Source: Roseomonas alba
Lineage (GTDB): Bacteria; Pseudomonadota; Alphaproteobacteria; Acetobacterales; Acetobacteraceae
Reading direction: 5' to 3'
Assembly (NCBI RefSeq): GCF_019430885.1
Contig: NZ_JAHYBZ010000002.1
Location: forward strand, 372,001-436,000
Length of the DNA: 64,000 bases
The notes under the pieces were generated by a model. That model worked only from the letters and a program-made list of their open reading frames with translations. It was not told the origin of the DNA and ran no database searches. Positions 1 to 8,834 of the stretch are shown piece after piece. The position numbers and the translations under genes were made by a program. Positions within the stretch are counted from its first letter, which is position 1. Every line of letters begins with the position of its first letter.

Positions 1-302
1 ACCAGCAGTCGCTCGACGAGTTCCTCAAGAAGGCCGGCAACAGGACGCTGCGGGAAGCCGCCGAGGTCTATTCCGACCACGGCTCCATCCAGCTCATCGG
101 CACGCCGGCCCAGGTCGCGGAACAGATGGGCGCGGCGATGGAGGAGATCGGCGGCGACGGCTTCCTCATCACCGCCAACGACACCTCGCGCCGCGTCATC
201 GCCGAGATCGCCGACGGCCTCATCCCCGAACTCCAGCGCCGCGGCCTGACCCGCAGCAGCTACGAGCACGCGATGTTCCGCGACAACCTCCGCGCCTTCT
301 GA
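1..302 (+). CDS. LLM-class flavin-dependent monooxygenase, C-terminal part (5' end outside window)
   Basis: The last 99 residues of a plus-strand gene whose start lies before the window. The tail matches the NtaA/SnaA/DszA-type FMN-dependent monooxygenases of the bacterial luciferase-like superfamily: GTPAQVAEQM, then GGDGFLI, then a PELQRRGLTR segment and a final RDNLRAF. These enzymes use reduced flavin from a separate reductase to oxygenate small sulfur- or nitrogen-containing compounds in the cytoplasm. The peptide-type ABC importer downstream on the same strand is a common neighbour and may bring in the substrate, but that is inference. The stop at 300-302 is followed by a convergent small gene. 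Substrate unknown. Confidence 0.8.
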   Translation, partial: QQSLDEFLKKAGNRTLREAAEVYSDHGSIQLIGTPAQVAEQMGAAMEEIGGDGFLITANDTSRRVIAEIADGLIPELQRRGLTRSSYEHAMFRDNLRAF

Positions 303-319
303 ACCGGGTCGCGTCGGCC

Positions 320-679
320 CTACCGCGGGGGCGCCGCGTTCGGGTTCTGCCCGGTCAGCTCGCGATAGAGCTGATTCTCCTCCCGCGCATCCTGCGCCGG
401 GCTCTGCATCGGGCCCGGCGGCGGCATATCGGGTGTCGCATTCGGGTTCTGGCCGGTCAGCTCGCGGTAGAGCTGATCCGTGACCCGCGCATCACGGCGC
501 GCTTCGGCCGCGCTCGGCGCGTCGCCATCGGCCCGTTCGGCAGCGCCGACCGCGGCCGGGTTGGGCTCGCGTTCGTCCGCCGGTATGCCCTGGGCCGCAA
601 CGGCGCCGCTGAGCGCCAGGGCGGCGAGGCCTGCCATCCAGGCAGGACGACGCAGGCTAAAGGTCTGACAGGTCGCCAT
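320..679 (-). CDS. small secreted protein with a duplicated 13-residue motif
   Basis: A 119-residue protein. The ATG at 679 is chosen because it gives a signal peptide directly (basic start, hydrophobic core to about residue 28, AVAAQ cleavage region). The mature part is polar and proline/alanine-rich and carries QLYRELTGQNPNA twice, at about residues 69-81 and 103-115, separated by a Pro-rich linker. I do not recognise the family. It probably acts in the periplasm or is exported. It converges on the monooxygenase tail with a 17-nt gap and is divergent from the ABC importer. A short palindrome (692-708) lies 13 nt upstream of its start. Confidence 0.6.
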   Translation of the reverse strand: MATCQTFSLRRPAWMAGLAALALSGAVAAQGIPADEREPNPAAVGAAERADGDAPSAAEARRDARVTDQLYRELTGQNPNATPDMPPPGPMQSPAQDAREENQLYRELTGQNPNAAPPR

Positions 680-691
680 GGCGGCCCTCCG

Positions 692-708
692 ATGATCGGC
701 GCGATCAT
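692..708. promoter_or_regulatory. short palindrome in divergent promoter region
   Basis: ATGATC and GATCAT arms of 6 nt around a 5-nt centre (GGCGC). It sits 13 nt upstream of the small secreted-protein start and about 235 nt before the importer operon, so it could be an operator or a 5'-UTR hairpin. No family of regulator can be named. The rest of 680-942 holds no gene. Confidence 0.25.
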
Positions 709-942
709 AACCCAGTCGCGGCGCGCGCCCTATGGCCCCCAGAACGTCGCGACGCACGCGATCGCCACGCCAGCTGCCGCCTTGTTGCGCATCCCGGGCG
801 ATGAGCACCGCAGCGGCGGGGCCGGACCGCCCACCTCTTGGGCGGCGCCTGTCCGCGCCTTGGGCAAATTGCCCCTCCGCGCCGCCTTCCGGGCGCCCGA
901 CGGGGCTTGCCTTCGCGCAGTCTGACGGGCTTGCTCCATCCC

Positions 943-2073
943 ATGGCCAGCCCGTCGCCAGCGCCCGGTCCCGCCCCGACCCTCGAGGTCGCCGGCCTGA
1001 CCCTCGACTTTCGCCAGGACGGGCGCGCCCTGCGCGTGCTCGATGGCCTGTCCTTTCGCGTGGATGCCGGCCGTACCCTCGCCATCGTCGGCGAATCCGG
1101 CTGCGGCAAGTCGGTTACCTCCCTCGCCATCATGGGGTTGCTGCCCCCCAACGCGACTGTCGGCGGCGCCATCCGCCTCTCAGGCCGAGAGCTCGACGCC
1201 CTCTCGCCCGACGAACGCCGCCTGCTGCGCGGCGGCGAGATGGCGATGATCTTCCAGGAGCCGATGACCAGCCTGAACCCGGCCTTCACCGCCGGCGAAC
1301 AGGTCGCCGAGGCGCTCCGTCTCCATCAGCGCCTCGACCACGCCGCGGCCTTTGCGGAGGCCATCCGCATGCTCGACCGCGTGCGCATCCCCGACGCCGC
1401 CCGCCGCGCCCGCCAATACCCGCACCAGCTTTCCGGCGGCATGCGCCAGCGCGTCATGATCGCCATGGCGCTCGCCTGCAAACCCCGCCTGCTGATCGCC
1501 GACGAACCCACCACGGCGCTGGACGTCACCGTCCAGGCGCAGATCCTTGCATTGCTCGACGAGCTCAAGCGCGAGACCGGCACCGCCGTCATCCTCGTCA
1601 CCCACGACCTCGGCGTCGTCGCCGACCATGCCGATGAGGTCGCGGTCATGTATGCCGGTCGCATCGCCGAACAGGCCCCCGCCGCGACCCTCTTCGCCAA
1701 TCCCGAGCACCCCTACACCGCTGGCCTGCTCGGCGCGGCACCGGGGGAGGGCACCCCGGGCGAACGCCTCGCCAGCATCGAAGGCACCGTGCCCGACCTG
1801 CGCAACCCGCCGCCGGGCTGCCGCTTCGCGCCGCGCTGCCCCTTCCGCATCGAACGCTGCGCCGAAACCCCGCCGCTTGCCGAGGTCGCGCCAGGGCATC
1901 GCTCGGCCTGCTGGCGTGCGCCGCTCGATGGGATGTTCGCGGGGGAGGGACCTCTCCCGCCCCGGGACCCCATGAACGGTGCCGGGCAAGGCCCTCAAGG
2001 GTCCCAGGCCTTCCTCTCCATGTCTGCCGCCTATGCGCACCTGGCGCAGCAGCGGGGCTCTTCCAGGTCATGA
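943..2073 (+). CDS. peptide/nickel-type ABC importer ATP-binding protein (OppD/DppD-like)
   Basis: A 376-residue cytoplasmic ATPase that powers a dipeptide/oligopeptide-type importer. Visible motifs: Walker [10 protein letters not shown]-loop [10 protein letters not shown], signature LSGGMRQR, Walker B LLIADEP, switch-histidine THDLG, and the family C-terminal [14 protein letters not shown] cysteine motif. The ATG at 943 is chosen because homology starts soon after; in-frame starts upstream add only low-complexity sequence. The last 45 or so residues, after the usual end near SACWRAP, are unlike the family and include a GC-rich hairpin at the DNA level, perhaps from a repeat. It overlaps the next gene by 4 nt (ATGA), so the two are probably translationally coupled. 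Confidence 0.9.
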   Translation: MASPSPAPGPAPTLEVAGLTLDFRQDGRALRVLDGLSFRVDAGRTLAIVGESGCGKSVTSLAIMGLLPPNATVGGAIRLSGRELDALSPDERRLLRGGEMAMIFQEPMTSLNPAFTAGEQVAEALRLHQRLDHAAAFAEAIRMLDRVRIPDAARRARQYPHQLSGGMRQRVMIAMALACKPRLLIADEPTTALDVTVQAQILALLDELKRETGTAVILVTHDLGVVADHADEVAVMYAGRIAEQAPAATLFANPEHPYTAGLLGAAPGEGTPGERLASIEGTVPDLRNPPPGCRFAPRCPFRIERCAETPPLAEVAPGHRSACWRAPLDGMFAGEGPLPPRDPMNGAGQGPQGSQAFLSMSAAYAHLAQQRGSSRS

Positions 2074-3125
2074 CGGTGCCGCTGCTCCAGCTCGACGGCC
2101 TCGCCAAGAAGTTCCCGGTTCGGGATGCGCTTGGGCGCAGCAAGGGCGCGGTGCATGCGGTCGACGGTGTCTCGCTGGCTGTCGGGCAGGGCGAAGTCCT
2201 CGCCATCGTCGGCGAATCCGGCTGCGGCAAATCCACCCTCGGGCGGCTGATGCTCAACCTCATCACGCCCGACAGCGGCACCGTCCGCTTCGCCGGCGAT
2301 GACCTCGCCACGCTCTCGCCAAAGGCGCTGCGCGCGAAACGCCGCGACATGCAGCTCATCTTCCAGGACCCCTTCGCGAGCCTCGACCCGCGCATGACGG
2401 TCGAACAGGCCGTCGCGGAGCCCCTGCGCCTCCACCGCATCGTCCCGCGCAGCCAGGAACGCGCCCGCGTCGCCGAGCTCCTCGCCCGCGTCGGCCTGCG
2501 CCCCGAACTCGCCCGCCGCTGGCCGCACGAATTCTCCGGCGGCCAGCGCCAGCGCGTCGCCATCGCCCGGGCGCTAGCCTCCGAGCCGAAGCTCATCATC
2601 GGTGACGAACCCGTCAGCGCCCTCGATGTCAGCGTCCAGGCGCAGGTGGTGAACCTGCTGTCGGACCTGATCCGCGACCTCGGCCTGACCTTCGTGCTCA
2701 TCAGCCACGACCTCGGCGTCGTCCGCCACATCGCCGACCGCGTTGCGGTGATGTATCTCGGCCGCATCGTCGAACAGGGCCCGGCCGAGGACGTCCTCAC
2801 CGCTCCCAAGCACCCCTATACCCGCGCCCTGCTCGCCGCCGTGCCCGGCCATGGCGCCAAGGCCCCGCCCATCGAGGGCGACGTCCCATCCCCCATCGCG
2901 CCTCCGCCCGGCTGCCGCTTCCACACCCGCTGCCCCTTCGCCGAGGACATCTGCCGGACCACCGTGCCGGAGCTGACCGCGAGGCCGCACGCCGTCGCCT
3001 GCCACCTAGACGGCCGCCTGCCGCCCACCGCACCGGGCCCCGACCGCCTGGCCGGCGGCGAGCGCCTGCGCCGCCTGCAATCCTTCTTCCGGGGCTCCGC
3101 CCCGCAACCGGGAGTGCCGCAATGA
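2070..3125 (+). CDS. peptide/nickel-type ABC importer ATP-binding protein (OppF/DppF-like)
   Basis: A 351-residue second ATPase of the importer, expected to form a heterodimer with the preceding subunit. Motifs: Walker [21 protein letters not shown], signature FSGGQRQR, Walker B LIIGDEP, SHDLG, and the C-terminal CRFHTRCPFAEDIC motif of the oligopeptide/dipeptide ATPase family. Its ATG overlaps the stop of the upstream ATPase, and its stop overlaps the start of the binding-protein gene (ATGA at both ends), so three genes are stitched into one translational unit. Length is normal for the family. Substrate cannot be told from the ATPases. Confidence 0.9.
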   Translation: MTVPLLQLDGLAKKFPVRDALGRSKGAVHAVDGVSLAVGQGEVLAIVGESGCGKSTLGRLMLNLITPDSGTVRFAGDDLATLSPKALRAKRRDMQLIFQDPFASLDPRMTVEQAVAEPLRLHRIVPRSQERARVAELLARVGLRPELARRWPHEFSGGQRQRVAIARALASEPKLIIGDEPVSALDVSVQAQVVNLLSDLIRDLGLTFVLISHDLGVVRHIADRVAVMYLGRIVEQGPAEDVLTAPKHPYTRALLAAVPGHGAKAPPIEGDVPSPIAPPPGCRFHTRCPFAEDICRTTVPELTARPHAVACHLDGRLPPTAPGPDRLAGGERLRRLQSFFRGSAPQPGVPQ

Positions 3126-4630
3126 AAAAATCCATCCGCGCCGCGCTGGCCGCTGCCGCGTTGCTGCTTCCTGCCATCGCCCAGGCGCAGAACCTGCGCA
3201 TCGGCCTGCGCGAGGACCCCGACATCCTCGACCCCTCGCTGTCGCGCACCTATGTCGGCCGCATCGTCTACATGGCGCTGTGCGACAAGCTGTTCGACAT
3301 CAACGAACGTCTCGAACCAGTCCCCCAACTCGCCACCGGCTACCGATGGGAAACGCCGACGCAGCTTCTCATCACCCTGCGCGAGGGCGTCCGCTTCCAC
3401 GATGGCGAGGTGATGGACGCCGAAGCCGTCCGCTACTCGCTCAACCGCCACCTCACCATGCAGGGCAGCTACCGCCGCGCCGAGATCAACACTCTCGACC
3501 GCATCGAGGTCGTCGATCCCCACACCGTCCGCCTGGTGCTGAAGACGCCCTCCGCCTCCTTCCTGTCCATGCTGACCGACCGCGCCGGCATGATCGTCAG
3601 CCCCAAGGCGGCGGAGGCCCTCGGCCGCAATTTCGGCACCCGCCCGGTCTGCGCCGGCCCCTTCCGCTTCGTCGAGCGCGTCGCCCAGGAACGCATCGTC
3701 GTCGAGCGTTTCCCGGAATACTGGGACGCCGCCAACATCCACTTCGACCGCGTCACCTACCTGCCCATCCCGGACAACACGGTGCGCCTGGCCAACCTGC
3801 AATCCGGCGCGGTGGAATTCGTCGAGCGCATGGAGCCCGACGACATGGCGACCATCGGCCGCGCGCGGAACCTGCGTGCCGTGGCGGTCGAGGAACTCGG
3901 CTACCAGAACCTCATCTTCAACCTGAACAACGGCCCGCGCTCGAACACCCCGCTCGGCCGCGATGCCCGCGTGCGCCATGCCTTCGAGCTCGCCCTCGAT
4001 CGCGCCGCCATCAATCAGGTGGTCTATGAGGGGATGTACACGCCGACGCGCCAGCCTTTCCCGCCTGCCAACCCCTTCCATGTTGCATCCTTCGCGCCGC
4101 CCGCCCGCGACGTGGCGCGCGCCCGCGCCCTGCTGCGCGAAGCCGGCGTGACCACGCCCTACCAGGTCGAGATGATCGTCCCCAACAACCCCGACCTGCG
4201 CCAGGCCGCCGAGGTCATGCAGTCCATGCTCTCCGAGGTCGGCTTCGACCTGCGCATCCGGGCGATGGAATTTGCCTCCTCGCTGCAGGCCTCGACCAGC
4301 GGCGATTTCGACATCTACTTCAACGGCTGGTCGGGCCGCACCGATCCGGATGGCAACATCTACTCCTTCATTCATACCGGCATGGCGTCGAATGACAGCC
4401 GCTACTCCAACCCCGAGGTCGACCGCCTGCTCGACGCGGCGCGGACCGAACTCGATGTCGAGAAGCGGCGCGACCTCTATGCCCGCGTCCTGGAGGTCGG
4501 CATCGCCGGCGATGCCCCGCGCGTCTATCTCTGGCATCGCAAGAACATCATGGCGCATGCCGCGCGGCTGGCCGGCTACCGGCCGATCGCGGACGGCATG
4601 ATCCGCCTCCAGGGCATGCGGCTGCAGTAA
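3122..4630 (+). CDS. ABC importer periplasmic substrate-binding protein (SBP family 5)
   Basis: A 502-residue extracytoplasmic solute-binding protein. A signal peptide ends at AIAQAQ near residue 22. The mature start LRIGLREDPDILDPS and the later LREGVRFHDGEVMDAEAV and FNLNNGPRSNTPL segments are typical of family 5 (DppA/OppA/NikA cluster). It binds the substrate in the periplasm and gives it to the two permeases encoded next. There is a 4-nt overlap with the ATPase gene before it and a 6-nt gap to the permease gene after it. Family 5 proteins bind peptides, nickel, opines or other small compounds. Next to a flavin monooxygenase the substrate may not be a peptide. Confidence 0.9.
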   Translation: MKKSIRAALAAAALLLPAIAQAQNLRIGLREDPDILDPSLSRTYVGRIVYMALCDKLFDINERLEPVPQLATGYRWETPTQLLITLREGVRFHDGEVMDAEAVRYSLNRHLTMQGSYRRAEINTLDRIEVVDPHTVRLVLKTPSASFLSMLTDRAGMIVSPKAAEALGRNFGTRPVCAGPFRFVERVAQERIVVERFPEYWDAANIHFDRVTYLPIPDNTVRLANLQSGAVEFVERMEPDDMATIGRARNLRAVAVEELGYQNLIFNLNNGPRSNTPLGRDARVRHAFELALDRAAINQVVYEGMYTPTRQPFPPANPFHVASFAPPARDVARARALLREAGVTTPYQVEMIVPNNPDLRQAAEVMQSMLSEVGFDLRIRAMEFASSLQASTSGDFDIYFNGWSGRTDPDGNIYSFIHTGMASNDSRYSNPEVDRLLDAARTELDVEKRRDLYARVLEVGIAGDAPRVYLWHRKNIMAHAARLAGYRPIADGMIRLQGMRLQ

Positions 4631-4636
4631 CGCATC

Positions 4637-5584
4637 ATGGGCATCTGGCTGCTGCGCCGGGTGGGGCAGGTCATCCCCACCCTCATCATCCTCTCCATCC
4701 TGATCTTCGGGTTGCAGCAGCTCATGCCTGGCGACCCGGCCGTGATCCTGGCGGGGGAGGAGCGCGGCGACGAACAGGTGCTCGCGCAGATCCGCGCCGA
4801 GCTCGGCCTCGACAAGCCGATCTGGCAGCAATACCTGCTGTGGATCGGCCGCGTCGTGACCGGCGATTTCGGTTTCTCCTGGCGCATCCGCGTGCCGGTG
4901 TCGGAACTCATCCTCACCAAGCTCCCGGTCACCTTCCAACTCGCCACTATGGCCTTCCTCATCGCCATCCTGATCGGCGTGCCGCTTGGCATCGTCTCCG
5001 CGATGAAGAAGGACACGCCCGCCGACTGGGCGGCGAACGGCGCTGCGCTGCTCGGCATCTCCACGCCGAATTTCTGGCTCGGCATCATGATGATCCTGCT
5101 GTTCAGCGTGGAACTCGGCTGGCTGCCGCCCTCGGGCTACGTCCCGCTCTTCGAGGATCCGGTCCAGTCCCTCTCCACCACCATCATGCCGGCCTTCGTG
5201 CTCGGCACCGGCATCGCCGGCGTGCTCATGCGCCACACCCGCGCGGCGATGCTGACGGCCATGTCGCAGGACTACGTCCGCACCGCCCGCGCGAAGGGGC
5301 TGCGGGAACGCGTCGTGGTCTGGAAGCACGCGCTGCGCAACGCGCTGATCCCGGTGGTCACGCTCGGCGCGATCGAGTTCGGCCGCCTGCTCGCCGGGGC
5401 CGTGCTGACCGAGCAGATCTTCACCATCCCTGGCTTCGGCAAGCTGATCGTCGATGCGGTGTTCAACCGCGATTACCCGGTGGTGCAGGGGGTGGTGCTG
5501 GCGACGGCGCTGATCTTCGTTCTGCTCTCCTTGCTGACGGACCTCCTCTACATGGCCATCAACCCGAGGCTCCGGCAGGCATGA
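4637..5584 (+). CDS. ABC importer permease (DppB/OppB-like)
   Basis: A 315-residue inner-membrane permease with about six membrane segments. The start GIWLLRRVGQVIPTLIIL is the first helix typical of DppB-like proteins. The EAA-type loop is present around RTARAKGL, with HALRNALIPVVT after it. It forms the translocation path together with the second permease. Unlike the rest of the operon, the next gene is not adjacent: a repeat-bearing stretch of about 310 nt separates the two permease genes. The short spacing from the binding-protein gene supports co-transcription. Confidence 0.9.
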   Translation: MGIWLLRRVGQVIPTLIILSILIFGLQQLMPGDPAVILAGEERGDEQVLAQIRAELGLDKPIWQQYLLWIGRVVTGDFGFSWRIRVPVSELILTKLPVTFQLATMAFLIAILIGVPLGIVSAMKKDTPADWAANGAALLGISTPNFWLGIMMILLFSVELGWLPPSGYVPLFEDPVQSLSTTIMPAFVLGTGIAGVLMRHTRAAMLTAMSQDYVRTARAKGLRERVVVWKHALRNALIPVVTLGAIEFGRLLAGAVLTEQIFTIPGFGKLIVDAVFNRDYPVVQGVVLATALIFVLLSLLTDLLYMAINPRLRQA

Positions 5585-5600
5585 CCTGGTTGGCTCGGAA

Positions 5601-5889
5601 CCGGAGAGGGGCTCTGCCCCTCACCGGACCTCACCCCGCCAAAGGCCACAGGGCCTTTGGAAACCGATACCTGGTGTTGGGCACGCAGCGCATGTTCAAC
5701 CCTGCGCTGTCGCGTCTCGCCCGGTGCCTTGAGGACCCCGCGGCATCGCACGGGCCCCCAATCAGGGCGGAATCAGGGTTTCCAAAGGCCCAGTGGCCTA
5801 TGCGGGCTCCCAATGGCGTTGCGTTGCAACACCATTCGATACCCGTGGTGGGAGAGGTTCGGAGGGGGCAAGGCCCCATCCGAGGAACC
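5601..5889. repeat. dispersed inverted-repeat element, copy A (between two permease genes)
   Basis: A noncoding stretch whose two ends are related in inverted orientation. Left end: hairpin with GAGGGGC and GCCCCTC arms (5601-5627), then CCAAAGGCC/GGCCTTTGG (5639-5660). Right end: GGTTTCCAAAGGCC (from about 5778), then a hairpin with GGGGC and GCCCC cores (about 5859-5884). Similar ends recur at about 18.3, 27.3 and 40.4 kb. It carries no convincing gene. It splits the permease genes of one operon, where its hairpins could shape mRNA stability or uneven expression (inference). Confidence 0.7.
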
Positions 5890-5894
5890 GCCCC

Positions 5895-6758
5895 ATGAGC
5901 GCCGCCGTCCTCGGCGAAAGCCCCACCCGCCGCGCCGTCAAGCGCTTCCTCCGTCACCGCCTCGCCGTCTTCGGCCTGGTCGTCGTGGTGTTGTTCATCC
6001 TCGTCGCGATCTTCGCCCCGCTGATCGCGCCCTATGACCCGTTGCAGACTTCCTGGACGCGCATCCGCAAGCCGCCCTCGCTCGATTTCTGGTTCGGCAC
6101 GGATGAGAATGGGCGCGACGTCTTCTCCCGTGTCGTCTGGGGCGCGCGCGCCTCGATGATGGCGGGCGTCGTCTCGGTGATGGGGGCGATGATCATCGGC
6201 GTGCCGCTCGGGCTGGTGGCGGGGCTCGCCGGCGGATGGACGGATGCGATCATCTCGCGCATCGCCGATGCCATGTTGTCGGTGCCCTTCCTGATCCTGG
6301 CCATCGCGCTCGCGGCCTTCCTGGGGCCGGCGCTGGAAAACGCCATGCTCGCCATCGCCATCACCGCGAGCCCGGTCTTCGTGCGCCTGTCCCGCGGCAT
6401 GGCGCTGGACGCGAAATCCACGGATTGGATCGAGGCCGCGCGTGCACTCGGCAATCCCGCCTGGCGCACCGCCTTCGTCCATGTGCTGCCGAACATCATC
6501 CCGCCGCTGCTGGTGCAGGCGACGCTCGCCATCGCGGAAGCCATCATCGCCGAGGCCGCGCTGTCCTTCCTCGGCCTCGGTCAGCAGCCGCCGAACCCGT
6601 CCTGGGGGTCGATGCTCAACGCCTCCCAGCGCTTCCTGACCCAGGCGCCCTGGCTGTCGATCTTCCCCGGTCTGACCATCATGGTGGTCGTGCTGGCCTT
6701 CAACCTGATGGGCGACGGGCTGCGGGACGCCTTGGACCCGCGCGCCGACAGGACGTAA
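5895..6758 (+). CDS. ABC importer permease (DppC/OppC-like)
   Basis: A 287-residue second permease of the importer. The ATG at 5895 is chosen because upstream in-frame codons read through the repeat, while MSAAVLGESP leads into the family's basic N-terminus and first helix (LAVFGLVVVVLFILVAIFAP). The DppC hallmark DPLQTSW...FWFGTDENGRDVFSRV follows the first helix, and EAARALGNPAWRTAFVHVLPNIIP is the EAA loop. It pairs with the permease at 4637 in the inner membrane. The repeat upstream makes this the only gene of the operon without close coupling. Confidence 0.9.
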   Translation: MSAAVLGESPTRRAVKRFLRHRLAVFGLVVVVLFILVAIFAPLIAPYDPLQTSWTRIRKPPSLDFWFGTDENGRDVFSRVVWGARASMMAGVVSVMGAMIIGVPLGLVAGLAGGWTDAIISRIADAMLSVPFLILAIALAAFLGPALENAMLAIAITASPVFVRLSRGMALDAKSTDWIEAARALGNPAWRTAFVHVLPNIIPPLLVQATLAIAEAIIAEAALSFLGLGQQPPNPSWGSMLNASQRFLTQAPWLSIFPGLTIMVVVLAFNLMGDGLRDALDPRADRT

Positions 6759-6768
6759 ACCTGACGGC

Positions 6769-7482
6769 ATGATCGAGTTCCGCCTTGCCCCGGCCGCCCT
6801 GCCGCGCGGCCGCCGCCTCTATGTCATCGGCGACATCCACGGCACCTATGCCCGGCTGCGCGACCTGCATGGCCGCATCGCGGCGGACATGAAGGCACGG
6901 CCGGTCGCCTCGGCGCTGCTGCTGCATCTCGGCGACTATGTGGACAAAGGCGACCAGTCCCGCGCGGTGGTGGACTACCTGATCGGGGAGGACCCGGTCC
7001 CCGGCCTCGATATGCTGAACCTCACCGGCAATCACGAGGAGACCATGCTGGCCGCCCTCGACGGCGACGGCGCCGCGGCGGCCGACTGGCTCTGGGGCGG
7101 GGGCAGGGCGACGCTCGATTCCTGGGGTGTCGCCGCCGATGCGCCGAAGGAAGCCTGGCCCGAGCACTTCACCGCCGCACAGATGCGCTTCCTCCGCCGG
7201 CTGCATCTGCATCACCAGGAAGGCGGCTACCTCTTCGTCCACGCCGGCATCCGCCCGGGCATCGCGCTGGAAGATCAGTCACGCGAGGACCTTCTGCGTA
7301 TCCGCCATGACTTCCTGGGCTCCGAGCGCGACCACGGCATGGTCGTCGTCCATGGGCACACGGCGGGCTTCCAGCCGGTGATGCGGGACAACCGCATCTG
7401 CCTCGACACCGCCGCCTGGTCTGGCGGTCCGCTCACCTGCGGCGTGTTCGAGGATGACCGCGTCGGCTTCCTCCAGGCCTGA
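6769..7482 (+). CDS. metallophosphoesterase (calcineurin-like, PrpA/ApaH-type)
   Basis: A 237-residue cytoplasmic phosphatase. All motifs of the calcineurin-like fold are present in order: GDIHG (about residues 23-27), GDYVDKG, GNHE, then late histidines in VHAG and VVHGHT. These ligate a two-metal centre. Relatives are bacterial serine/threonine phosphatases and symmetrical dinucleoside tetraphosphatases; the substrate cannot be decided here. It starts 10 nt after the permease gene and so may be the last gene of the importer operon, although a functional link is not evident. Confidence 0.85.
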   Translation: MIEFRLAPAALPRGRRLYVIGDIHGTYARLRDLHGRIAADMKARPVASALLLHLGDYVDKGDQSRAVVDYLIGEDPVPGLDMLNLTGNHEETMLAALDGDGAAAADWLWGGGRATLDSWGVAADAPKEAWPEHFTAAQMRFLRRLHLHHQEGGYLFVHAGIRPGIALEDQSREDLLRIRHDFLGSERDHGMVVVHGHTAGFQPVMRDNRICLDTAAWSGGPLTCGVFEDDRVGFLQA

Positions 7483-7721
7483 TCGCCCCCGCCGCAGCGG
7501 CCGCGCCGGCGCCGGCCCTCCTCAGGCCGCCCGCCTGACCCGCAGGAAGACCAGCCGGGAGCCCACCGGGCATCGACGCCCATGCCCCTCATGCCGCTGT
7601 CGCGCCTGCCGGCCGCAGCATCGCCGGCCCGAAACGGATCGGCAGCGCAACTCAACGCTTGCGGCCCGATGCCGGACCGGCGTCAATCCTCGGCACAAAA
7701 AAAGCCAGGGAGGCGCGTATC

Positions 7722-8696
7722 ATGGAACGTCGCGGATTATTGCTTTCCACGCCGGCAGTGGCGGCCATGCTTGCCGCCGCGCCCGCCCGGGCACAGGCGT
7801 GGCCAACCCGGCCCATTCGCCTGATCGTGCCCTTCCCACCCGGCGGGCCGAACGACATCATCGCCCGGCTCTACGCACCGCAGCTGACCGCGCTGCTGGG
7901 CCAGTCGGTCGTGGTCGAGAACCGCGCGGGTGGTGGTGGCGTCGTCGGCACCGATGCCGCGGTGCGCGCGGATCCCGACGGCTACACGCTGGTCATCACC
8001 AATGGTGGCTCCCTCGTCATCAGTCCGTATGTCAGCGCCAACGTGCCCTACAAGGTACCGGACGACATGACGCTGATCAGTATCGTCACGCGCGTGCCGG
8101 AGGCACTCGTCGCAAGTCCCGCTCTTGGCGTCAGGACGCTGCCCGAATTGCTGGACCTGGCGCGCCGCCGGCCCGGCCAGCTCAATATCGGCACCGCGGG
8201 CGCCGCGGGCCTGTCGCATCTCACCGCGGAACTCTTCAAGGCGCAGACCGGCCTCGACGTGGTGGTCGTGCCCTATCGCGGCGCCGCACCTGCGGTGACC
8301 GACCTCGTTGGCGGCCAGATCCAGCTGCTGTTCGCCGATCTTCCCGTGCTGTTGCCGCATATCCGCGGCGGCACGCTGACCGCCCTGGTAATGGCGAGCG
8401 CACGGCGCAGCCCGGCGCTGCCCGGCCTGCCGACGACAGGGGAACTGGGCTTCCCCGAATTGCTCGCGGACAATTGGTACTGCCTGATTGGCCCGGCGGG
8501 GCTGCCGGGGCCGGTCGCCGCGCGGCTGAACGACGCTGCGCGGCGGGCCTCTGAGGCGCCGGAGGTGCGCAACGGCCTCGCCGCCCAGGGTGCCGAGGCA
8601 TCCGCGACCACGCCGGCGGAATTCGCGGCCTTTGTCGCGAGCGAATCGGGGAAGTGGCGGCATGTTGCCGAGACCTCTGGCGTCCGTGTCGACTGA
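7722..8696 (+). CDS. Bug/TctC-family tripartite tricarboxylate receptor protein
   Basis: A 324-residue periplasmic binding protein. The ATG at 7722 follows an AGGGAGG ribosome-binding site and gives a signal peptide ending near AARAQA. The mature start WPTRPIRLIVPFPPGGPNDI, followed by LGQSVVVENRAGGGG and ADPDGYTL, is diagnostic of the Bug family, which binds carboxylates and other small organic anions. No tctA/tctB membrane genes are adjacent, so it is an orphan receptor, as is usual in Burkholderiales and Acetobacteraceae. About 240 nt upstream are noncoding. A strong hairpin lies downstream. Confidence 0.9.
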   Translation: MERRGLLLSTPAVAAMLAAAPARAQAWPTRPIRLIVPFPPGGPNDIIARLYAPQLTALLGQSVVVENRAGGGGVVGTDAAVRADPDGYTLVITNGGSLVISPYVSANVPYKVPDDMTLISIVTRVPEALVASPALGVRTLPELLDLARRRPGQLNIGTAGAAGLSHLTAELFKAQTGLDVVVVPYRGAAPAVTDLVGGQIQLLFADLPVLLPHIRGGTLTALVMASARRSPALPGLPTTGELGFPELLADNWYCLIGPAGLPGPVAARLNDAARRASEAPEVRNGLAAQGAEASATTPAEFAAFVASESGKWRHVAETSGVRVD

Positions 8697-8780
8697 ACGC
8701 GCGTGCCGCGGAACGGGTGATGCCGCCCCTCCGACTGCCACGGCGACGATCAGGAGTTGTAGGCTTTCCCTACTGACCGT

Positions 8781-8805
8781 GGCCGGCGCGGAACGGGCGC
8801 CGGCC
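8781..8805. terminator. putative bidirectional terminator hairpin
   Basis: A 9-bp perfect GC stem (GGCCGGCGC / GCGCCGGCC) with a 7-nt loop, between two convergent genes (the Bug receptor on plus and the DUF3592 protein on minus). There is no T-run, so its strength as an intrinsic terminator is uncertain. Confidence 0.5.
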
Positions 8806-8834
8806 GCATGGCCCCAGGCCGGAACAGGGCCCTT

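Noticed and set aside
2816..5329. Very long open frame on the minus strand opposite the ABC importer genes
   Set aside because: It is the antisense shadow of three real genes with strong family motifs on the plus strand. Its product is His/Asp/Gly/Arg-rich with no domain, typical of GC-rich shadow frames.
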